21,697 nt of DNA from Phallusia fumigata (Eukaryota > Chordata > Ascidiacea > Phlebobranchia > Ascidiidae), in the NCBI GenBank assembly GCA_008931825.1, contig QXVZ01012547.1:1-21697 (forward strand). The letters are read 5' to 3'. The notes beneath the pieces were generated by a model. The model made no database searches. It was not told the DNA's origin and saw only the letters and a list, made by a program, of their open reading frames with translations. Both the position numbers and the translations under genes were made by a program. Positions 9,405-14,844 of the stretch are shown piece after piece; positions within the stretch are counted from its first letter, which is position 1; each line of letters starts with the position of its first letter.

Positions 9405-10853
9405 ATGAAGTTTAGATCAACAAGGAATCTCGCAACAGGTGGGCTTACCATACCAGGACATCCTCACTGTGGTCCAGGTAACGAACTAGGAGAAGAAGTA
9501 ACATCAGAATTAGATGCAGAGTGTCGCAAACACGACATCCAATACGACAAGCTCGGTCCCGACGCATACTGGAAGTTCAACTCTGCGGATAGTGATTTAC
9601 TCGGAAATATCGCTGATCATACTGGCGCTTCTGCTGCAATTGTGCGCGCTGCTTTTTTATCTAAGAAAGCACTATTCCCTCAGATGCCCCCTACAAAAAA
9701 GGACTGGGCACGCATTGCGAAGATCAATAGCAATAGAAAATCTAAGTCAGCTGCTGGAGGAGAACGGGCATCAACCTCCCAGCTATCACGAGACAGTGAT
9801 ATGAGAAGAAGAGGATTCTCAGCAAATAGCCCACCTGTCAGCCAATTAGACGAAATGCAATTAGAAGATGGGTATGATTTTGACGAAGAAGAAGACATGG
9901 GAGTACCAGCAGCTAAACAGGCACGAATGGGGGAGGCAGGTGGTGGAAACTCTGGGGGAGGAAGATCCCTATCAAGAACCGTCCCAATACCACATCTGGC
10001 ACCATGTCCAAACATCGCCAAGTTCACCTTTGTTACCAAGGGACTCGTGTGGTTCTACAAGGGAAACCTCCAAACAGGAATCGCGCCATGGTATAACTGG
10101 ACTTCGCAAACGTCTACAGAAAATGTTACCTTGCCTCCGATGGGAAGAAGCTGTATAGTCCATTCTGACGTAATTTCCCGACAATTATGTTTAGGAAGAA
10201 CAAGAGGGACTGATGGGGGTCGAAGATGGCAAGTTTACGGGCCAAGAGGACTAGACCATACCATCAGTGCACTGAGTCAGATACTTGGATCTGGAAGCCA
10301 ATACGAGATGTATAAGGCAGCCAATTGGACAATAGATCTGTGGCCAGCAGCATGTCTAAATAACCAGGAAGATAGCGGAAGAACCCAACCAATTGTATAT
10401 CTGGATATAGCCTGGGATAAGGATACCATGGGATATGCCGACAACTTTGACGTTGGAACAACTGCTAACTGGGCATTCAACACAGATCATTCTGACTTTC
10501 CTCTTACAAGCAACAGAAGCATGACACGTTATCAACTTGGAGAGGACATAATAACAATCCCAATAATGTTCGTCCAGAGGGATACCCATCAGACTTGCAG
10601 CATCACAGGCGACACAATGAACACAACCGTAAAAAACAGTCATGAAACAGCATGGTTCGACGTAGCAACGGGGACTACACCATCAGGAAAGATGATGCTC
10701 ACCCAGATGCACGTCTACGATGAGAGCATTAAAAAGAGTCTGACGTCTACTACATATAATCATTCTGATGCTACATATACCAAGAAAACAGATAACTGGA
10801 TCGTAATACCATACACTATGAAGGCTGACTTCATATTAGCTAACCCCCGTTGA
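9405..10853 (+). CDS. Parvovirus-like capsid protein with N-terminal phospholipase A2 domain
   Basis: This 482-residue protein starts at ATG 9405, with A at -3; the frame opens slightly earlier but without an ATG. Residues 12-90 form a parvoviral-type secreted PLA2 domain: calcium-loop CGPGN at 22-26, catalytic HD at 43-44 with Tyr 47, and a following Asp pair at 62/64. In parvoviruses this domain lets the particle leave endosomes. A basic patch (NRKSKS, about 107-112) may be a nuclear signal. An acidic tract and a Gly-rich stretch (about 180-190) follow, as in parvovirus VP proteins where Gly-rich chains thread the capsid channel. The remaining 290 residues are beta-rich and Trp/Asn-rich, consistent with a jelly-roll coat, but I recognise the fold only by context. 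The frame is uninterrupted. It lies upstream of the helicase gene, opposite to normal parvovirus order. An in-frame Met at 94, just after PLA2, could start a shorter capsid form. Confidence 0.85.
   Translation: MKFRSTRNLATGGLTIPGHPHCGPGNELGEEVTSELDAECRKHDIQYDKLGPDAYWKFNSADSDLLGNIADHTGASAAIVRAAFLSKKALFPQMPPTKKDWARIAKINSNRKSKSAAGGERASTSQLSRDSDMRRRGFSANSPPVSQLDEMQLEDGYDFDEEEDMGVPAAKQARMGEAGGGNSGGGRSLSRTVPIPHLAPCPNIAKFTFVTKGLVWFYKGNLQTGIAPWYNWTSQTSTENVTLPPMGRSCIVHSDVISRQLCLGRTRGTDGGRRWQVYGPRGLDHTISALSQILGSGSQYEMYKAANWTIDLWPAACLNNQEDSGRTQPIVYLDIAWDKDTMGYADNFDVGTTANWAFNTDHSDFPLTSNRSMTRYQLGEDIITIPIMFVQRDTHQTCSITGDTMNTTVKNSHETAWFDVATGTTPSGKMMLTQMHVYDESIKKSLTSTTYNHSDATYTKKTDNWIVIPYTMKADFILANPR
9514..9804 (+). 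CDS. Overlapping membrane-protein frame inside the PLA2 region, with PPxY tail
   Basis: This 96-codon ATG-started frame lies in another register within the capsid N-terminal region. The predicted protein has two N-glycosylation sequons near the N-terminus (NTT at 6-8 and 10-12). One strongly hydrophobic span follows at about 26-50, including SLIILALLLQLCALLFYL, then a basic flank. The tail ends PPSYHETVI, containing a PPxY motif of the kind that recruits NEDD4-type ubiquitin ligases during virus budding. This orderly layout is unlikely from random overprinting. In adeno-associated viruses an alternative frame over VP1u/PLA2 encodes MAAP, a membrane-associated egress factor; the position here is equivalent, but homology cannot be shown. 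The short capsid leader would allow leaky scanning to this ATG. No expression evidence. Confidence 0.55.
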   Translation: MQSVANTTSNTTSSVPTHTGSSTLRIVIYSEISLIILALLLQLCALLFYLRKHYSLRCPLQKRTGHALRRSIAIENLSQLLEENGHQPPSYHETVI

Positions 10854-10890
10854 CACAGCACCGTCGAAATATTATACTGCTGTGCCTGTG
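10852..10890. repeat. Motif cluster 2: dyad between capsid and helicase genes
   Basis: GACACAGCACCG begins just before the capsid stop codon ends. The inverted TATACTGCTGTGCCTGTG follows at 10873-10890, an exact 18-bp inverse of 9282-9299. CACAGCACCG at 10854-10863 also repeats 9311-9320 directly. CACAGCA can pair with TGCTGTG to form a small hairpin. The capsid gene with its promoter is therefore bracketed by inverted repeats. Confidence 0.75.
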
Positions 10891-10939
10891 TTCATTTATG
10901 TGTATTGTTGCATGTATCGTTCGTTTCATTTGATTAAAA

Positions 10940-11272
10940 ATGTCTAACGAAAGTTTTCCTTGTCCTACAGATATAAGAAATATAGTAGATAACTATGATA
11001 AACCAGATCAAACGTTGACTGTTGCTGAAAATAGCATAAGAAAAGTACTAAGATACGAAGAAGTGACTGCAGTTTTTGAGGATGAATGGAATAAACGAAG
11101 AAAGCGATTCGTTCAGAGGCCGAAAGTGGGCTTTCACCACTTCAAACGGAAGAGGCGGGATTTTTCAGACGCCCCACGGCGTTATTTACAGAGGGGACGA
11201 GCCGCGTTCCCCATCGTCATGGGATATACATCGCGACGAGTCCCGATGGGAACCGCACTGGGAATCCCATAA
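10940..11272 (+). CDS. Small basic protein of unknown function upstream of the helicase
   Basis: This 110-codon ATG-started frame begins 86 bp after the capsid stop. The N-terminal half is mixed and helical-looking (DIRNIVDNYDKPDQ, then SIRKVLRYEE); the C-terminal half is very Arg/Lys-rich, with RRKRF and FKRKRRDF. I recognise no family. It does not show the HxH motif of HUH endonucleases: the nearest string, FHHF, lacks the spacing residue. From about 11076 it overlaps two other open frames. It may encode the N-terminal part of a longer nonstructural product made by splicing, a separate DNA-binding protein, or the start of a frame damaged after insertion. No TATA box is visible upstream, so transcription may come from the capsid promoter. 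Confidence 0.45.
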   Translation: MSNESFPCPTDIRNIVDNYDKPDQTLTVAENSIRKVLRYEEVTAVFEDEWNKRRKRFVQRPKVGFHHFKRKRRDFSDAPRRYLQRGRAAFPIVMGYTSRRVPMGTALGIP

Positions 11273-11504
11273 AGAAAAAAGGAGTTGTAAGGATCCTACA
11301 AAGTCTAGGGATCGACGCCAGCTATTTAGCAGCGGTCAAAGATATGGCGGCATATACCAAGTATATGTTCAAGGCGACGCAAGAAATTCCACAAGCGTTA
11401 TTAGAGAAAATCAGTACCGAAAAGAAGAATACGTCAGCATACCAGAAGAGCAAATGGGCCACAGTGGCAGAGAAGGTAGCCGAAAAATTCGATGGCAAGC
11501 CTAG
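11076..11504 (+). CDS. Overlapping Arg/Ser/Gln-rich open frame
   Basis: The 142-codon frame overlaps the end of the preceding small frame and the first 160 bases of the helicase. Its predicted product is hydrophilic and rich in Arg, Ser, Gly, Trp and Gln (for example RDESRWEPHWESHKEKRS), with no hydrophobic core, like disordered linker regions. The ATG is weakly placed. A consensus-like donor GTAAGG at 11287 followed by a TTAG at 11326-11329 lies within it, so part of it may be exon sequence read in combination with a neighbouring frame. Two frames being open together for about 410 bases is why it is listed. It may be a chance open frame. Confidence 0.3.
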   Translation: MRMNGINEESDSFRGRKWAFTTSNGRGGIFQTPHGVIYRGDEPRSPSSWDIHRDESRWEPHWESHKEKRSCKDPTKSRDRRQLFSSGQRYGGIYQVYVQGDARNSTSVIRENQYRKEEYVSIPEEQMGHSGREGSRKIRWQA

Positions 11505-12537
11505 TATGAATGCCTTTAAGGAAGCCTTATTTCAGGAGGATTTTGCATATCCGGAATTGTTGGCTAAACGAGCCTACAACACTGTGCAGTTTGGGAGTAT
11601 TAACAGAAAAATGAAGAAGGCATTTAGGAGAGCGAACAAAAAGAAGAATGCAGCTTGGACCGTAAAAGAAGGTTGCAAGATTATTAATTATATTATCAAT
11701 GAAGCAAAGGATATTAAATGGAACGATATTAAGCTGAACAATTTTGAGTTGAAGGTGGCTTTAGTATGTGCAGCCTTAGAGGCAAGGAATACCGACCAGG
11801 ATGGTATCAAGTGTTCACCACACTTTTGTTTGCATGGATCAGCCGGGAAAGGCAAGACGCTACTAGGGCAGTTTTTATTTCCGATGGAATATGCTTCTAC
11901 GCTTACGAATGATAGCCAGGGAGTTGGGCAGATGGCACTGCGCCATAAACACAAAGTGTTAAAAATTGACGATGCACGTAACGCCTTTTTTAATAATGAC
12001 GCTCTGATTGCATCAGTTAAGTTCATGTTCCACTCAAACTGGTCGGCGAAAACTCATGGTGATCGCCAGGATAACAAGGCAACCTGCACATTCCTGACTA
12101 CGAATACGAAGAATCCGATTATAAAGATGGCAAGTTTAGGTGATTTTCAGCCAATGAAGAGAAGGTTTTTAGAGGCTTACTGGGATGATGAATCGAAAAC
12201 GCCAGAAACAGGAGCTCAGAAAGAGATCAAAGGCAGTACAACAGACGAAATAGTAATTACATTGGCACAAGAGGTTATGGATACTCTAATAAAAGAAGAA
12301 GCTCCTATAGATCCTGATATATGTCATTTGGCAGATTACGTAAATAATATAATAGAGGAGTTTAATAACACTGATAGTGAAGACAGCGAACAAGAAGAAA
12401 TGGAAGAGCAAAGAGCACCAAGAAAAAGAAAGAGTCCAGAGAGAGACACAGAGGCACAGCAGAAGAAGAGAAAAGAATCGACACAGACAGCAAACAGAGG
12501 AAGAAGCATCTGCTGTGCCTGTGTCAGCACCAACTGA
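11344..12537 (+). CDS. Superfamily 3 helicase (NS1/E1-like replication protein)
   Basis: The frame is open from about 11095; the first ATG, with G at -3 and +4, is at 11344 and gives 397 residues. Walker A is GSAGKGKT at 165-172. Walker B is VLKIDD at 205-210, with a DD pair. A B'-like basic stretch with THGDRQDNK lies at 237-245, motif C is TFLTTN at 249-254, and a candidate arginine finger is MKRRF at 271-275. This is the complete SF3 pattern of small DNA virus replication helicases, which unwind DNA as hexamers. The DD pair is more like papillomavirus E1-type enzymes than the EE usual in parvovirus NS1, but the capsid partner is parvoviral. The 160 residues before Walker A are Lys-rich and show no HUH nickase motifs. 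The C-terminal tail is acidic, then basic with KRK nuclear-localisation-like clusters (359-377), and its last 20 residues look out of register with a better continuation in the next frame. Confidence 0.85.
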   Translation: MAAYTKYMFKATQEIPQALLEKISTEKKNTSAYQKSKWATVAEKVAEKFDGKPSMNAFKEALFQEDFAYPELLAKRAYNTVQFGSINRKMKKAFRRANKKKNAAWTVKEGCKIINYIINEAKDIKWNDIKLNNFELKVALVCAALEARNTDQDGIKCSPHFCLHGSAGKGKTLLGQFLFPMEYASTLTNDSQGVGQMALRHKHKVLKIDDARNAFFNNDALIASVKFMFHSNWSAKTHGDRQDNKATCTFLTTNTKNPIIKMASLGDFQPMKRRFLEAYWDDESKTPETGAQKEIKGSTTDEIVITLAQEVMDTLIKEEAPIDPDICHLADYVNNIIEEFNNTDSEDSEQEEMEEQRAPRKRKSPERDTEAQQKKRKESTQTANRGRSICCACVSTN

Positions 12538-12766
12538 TGAGCAAGTAAAAGAAAATGAAGCATCGTTCCTCGAGAATTGTGTGATGCCAGCAGAATGGTT
12601 AAGTGATAGGAGGAGGTGCATTCATAGAGGGTGTGATGCTCAATGCTTGTGCGAGGAGAAAAATGTAACGGAAGTAGATGATAACACCAATGCAAGCGAT
12701 GATATCTTAATGAACATTATGCAAGAAGCAGGGATCAACTTGGACGAAATTGGACAAATGAATTAA
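12377..12766 (+). CDS. Frame overlapping and extending past the helicase C-terminus
   Basis: The 129-codon frame starts at ATG 12377 inside the helicase gene and ends at 12766, about 60 bp before the polyadenylation signal. Up to about codon 40 it is an extreme Lys/Glu/Arg/Gln shadow of the helicase tail. From about 12500 it becomes protein-like, with EEEASAVPVSAPTDEQ, a Cys cluster (RRRCIHRGCDAQCLC, which could bind a metal) and the acidic ending MNIMQEAGINLDEIGQMN. The most economical reading is that this is the true tail of the helicase protein, reached by splicing, frameshifting or before an indel, but a separate small protein remains possible. Motif cluster 3 lies in the overlap. Confidence 0.5.
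   Translation: MKTANKKKWKSKEHQEKERVQRETQRHSRRREKNRHRQQTEEEASAVPVSAPTDEQVKENEASFLENCVMPAEWLSDRRRCIHRGCDAQCLCEEKNVTEVDDNTNASDDILMNIMQEAGINLDEIGQMN
12444..12525. repeat. Motif cluster 3: inverted GACACAGGCACAGCAG-type dyad at the helicase 3' end
   Basis: GACACAGAGGCACAGCAG at 12444-12461 faces CTGCTGTGCCTGTGTC at 12510-12525; the arms match apart from a 2-base insertion. A partial copy, GACACAGACAGCA, lies at about 12480-12492. The same motif brackets the capsid gene. Here it sits inside coding sequence, exactly where the helicase frame and the following frame overlap. Confidence 0.75.
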
Positions 12767-12811
12767 AAAAATTGCTGTGTTGTGTTTATTGTATATATTG
12801 TTGAGTTCGTT

Positions 12812-13114
12812 TTACACTACTAACAGAGAATAAAGGAAAAAAAAAACAAATAAATAAAAATAAAAAAGAGAAATGACGTCACGTCGTGACACTTTGTCTC
12901 CAGAAAGTAATGGCGTCTGTTCAAAGCCACGATTTGCACAAGGTGTCAAGTCGAGGGCTGGCGCTGGTGGTGATGGTGCAATCCATTCCTCAAGCTGCCG
13001 CAAATAAACGGTCTGTCCGTCATCGGAAAGGTGGACCTTGTCGTACCATAGCTCGGGTGAGTCTGCTTCGCCATGCCAATGCTGTGGTAGTATACCACAA
13101 CAGAATACGTGTAT
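12812..13114 (-). pseudogene. SGNH-hydrolase-like C-terminal fragment
   Basis: The minus-strand frame is open from 13114 to a stop at 12812. It reads GILPQHWHGEADSPELWYDK followed by VHLSDDGQTVYLRQLEEWI (about 13095-12985). Asp, His and Ser in 'D..HLS..G...Y...L' match the catalytic Asp-His block near the C-terminus of SGNH/GDSL hydrolases; such domains also occur in CR1/L2-type retrotransposon ORF1 proteins. Upstream, an in-frame stop and a neighbouring frame (YTYSVVVYYHS) suggest a break. The tail after about 12980 looks unstructured, and the final stretch runs into the A-rich end of the viral element. Only the last third of a normal domain is present. Confidence 0.5.
12829..12834 (+). terminator. 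Polyadenylation signal of the viral element
   Basis: AATAAA lies 63 bases past the last stop codon, followed immediately by an A-rich tract (about 12839-12868) with several further AATAAA repeats. No such signal is seen directly after the capsid gene, which suggests one shared 3' end for all transcripts. Confidence 0.6.
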
Positions 13115-13192
13115 TTACAAGATTGGATAAAGAACAAGTTGCGCCTGATATAACAGGACACGAGGAACAAGTATAACTACAAAATACATTAT

Positions 13193-14172
13193 GGGCCGTA
13201 TGCAGAAACCTGGATTACAGGGAGCCGCGGTTTAGCGCTGATCGGGGCTCAGCTAAACCTCGGATCACCAAGCCGGCTCAGCGGTATGCAGAAACTCGGA
13301 TCAGCCTCGGATCAGCCAAGCCGCAGATCCAGTCCGTCACGCATCACTAACGCGAAATTTTCCGTTGTGACTCAGCGTTTGTTATGGCGCGAAAGGGTTT
13401 TGGATGGAAATTTTTTGCATAAAGTTGTCGGTAGAAGTTCGCTGCCGACAGCGGACGGCGATAAAATCACAAGTCAGTAGTGTGCTTGTGCTGAATGAAG
13501 CAGGTGAATAGTTTTCGTGCAGTTAACAGTTAGTTAACCTGAATTGTTATCNTGGTTCCAGAGCTAAGTGTTCGTCCAGCATTTCAAACAAATCAATAGT
13601 ATCAAGGCTCGAGGGAGAAGCCATGGCACAAAAATGATAACACAAGAGTGATTAATAATAGCAGATTGCAAAAAATTAATGATTAAAAAAAAATGTGATC
13701 AAACAATAATAATAATGGAAAGCAGCAAAATGATTAAATAGATAGATTTTTATATATTCCTGCAAATACAAAAATATAGTTGAAACAAAATAAAAATTTT
13801 TAAAGGGTGCATAAATGATATGTGTAATACACATCTTGCAACATGTCACCTTACTGTGCTGCCATAAGCTTTTCCTGTCGTCTGTAAACCCCAAAAAACA
13901 CCTGACAGAAACTGCCTAAACAAGTTTCAGTTGACATGTGCACTAGACACCGAGATCTGCACACGTACCAACGGCCATTGCCACGCAAAAAACAGTGGCT
14001 TAGCGCGCTAAACCACCTATATACCAGGATTACAAAACCGCCAAAAATCCTGAGCCCTCGATTGTCACTAGACCGGGCTTAGACGCTAAGCCGAGTTTCT
14101 GCATACGGATCACCAGAGCGTGACGTAACTGATCCGCGGCTTAGTACTAAGCCAGGTTTCTGCATACGGCCC
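13193..14172. mobile_element. MITE with 21-bp perfect terminal inverted repeats and a nested inner pair
   Basis: GGGCCGTATGCAGAAACCTGG at 13193-13213 is exactly inverted at 14152-14172, and TAT flanks both ends (13190-13192 and 14173-14175). An inner pair, GTATGCAGAAACTCGG near 13283 and its inverse near 14091-14106, repeats the terminus. Both ends are rich in CGGATCAG and AGCCG subrepeats. The inside has no coding frame and contains an n at 13552. A GGG terminus and a 3-bp duplication suggest a PIF/Harbinger-like or related family, but the superfamily is uncertain. Confidence 0.8.
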
Positions 14173-14402
14173 TATATTGTTTAGGCACCAAACCGTACCC
14201 AAGACTGTTGAAAAGAAGATCTAATAAAATATTTAAATTTTCGGGTAATATAGTCAAATTTTTGGGAAATACTTTTAATATTATTTACCTTGTGAATTGT
14301 ATTAAGCTAGATGTGTTATCAATGAACTTTTTCAATTATTTGAACGACACGCCAAAGAAGTTACAAGCATATTAATCCATATCTATTAATGAAAACACTT
14401 AC
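14173..14402. other. AT-rich spacer
   Basis: No gene or repeat is recognised between the MITE and the candidate exon that follows. Confidence 0.4.
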
Positions 14403-14512
14403 CTTTGCCTGAGGAAACAATGTTTTTGTTTGGTCGATCAGCTGAACGATGTCGCTTGAAATCTTTCTAGCCAACCAATCCACTGTCTCGCAGTAAAGCC
14501 AGTATTCGCAAT
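14403..14512 (-). other. Candidate exon of an unidentified minus-strand gene
   Basis: On the minus strand a 110-base block is bounded by an AG (TTTTTGAG) and a consensus donor (AAAG then GTAAGTG). It stays open throughout: CEYWLYCETVDWLARKISS, then DIVQLIDQTKTLFPQAK. The composition is convincingly protein-like. Upstream, about 14522-14560 reads MMNQARKFCK before another GTAAGT, but the gap between the two would be an intron of only about 16 bases, which is implausible, so the junction is unresolved. I do not recognise the protein, and no downstream exon is found before the MITE. Confidence 0.45.
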
Positions 14513-14844
14513 CTCAAAAAGAACTTACCTTACAGAACTTGCGAGCTTGATTCATCATTGTTTTGTTTGCTAAGCAAATAAGTCAGGTAACAAAAGATTT
14601 CTTTCAAACAATAAACTTCCAATCGACAAGAGTTTGTTGTGCAAGACAGTAGTTCTCAAAGAGATTAGAACGTCTCTGTCTGCATGATAACGCTCGAGCC
14701 ATGATTGAGACTTTGACTGCGTCGGAGATGCGGAACAGAAGCGCCGTGCGCACCATGCAGTGCACGGACTGTCAAGGTGCAAGTAAGCAACTTTGACCGA
14801 AACAAGTCCAAACTTGCCCTGAAAACAAGTCTAAAGTTTGCAAA

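Noticed and set aside
9868..10158. Second open frame in the register of the membrane-protein frame
   Set aside because: It lies in the same register after a stop, has no membrane span or motif, and looks like a shadow of the capsid gene.
9680..10643. Several minus-strand frames opposite the capsid gene
   Set aside because: They mirror the capsid coding sequence and lack domains, starts with context or any promoter on that strand.
11088..11160. FHHF string as a possible HUH endonuclease motif
   Set aside because: HUH needs two His separated by one residue in a hydrophobic strand, and a downstream Tyr motif; neither is seen.
12286..12695. Hydrophobic minus-strand frames opposite the helicase tail
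   Set aside because: They are Leu/Ser-rich only because they are antisense to Lys/Glu-rich coding sequence.
12839..12868. Poly(A) tail showing retrotransposition of the viral element
   Set aside because: The A-tract is interrupted by T and C, starts too close to AATAAA, and no target duplication brackets the element.
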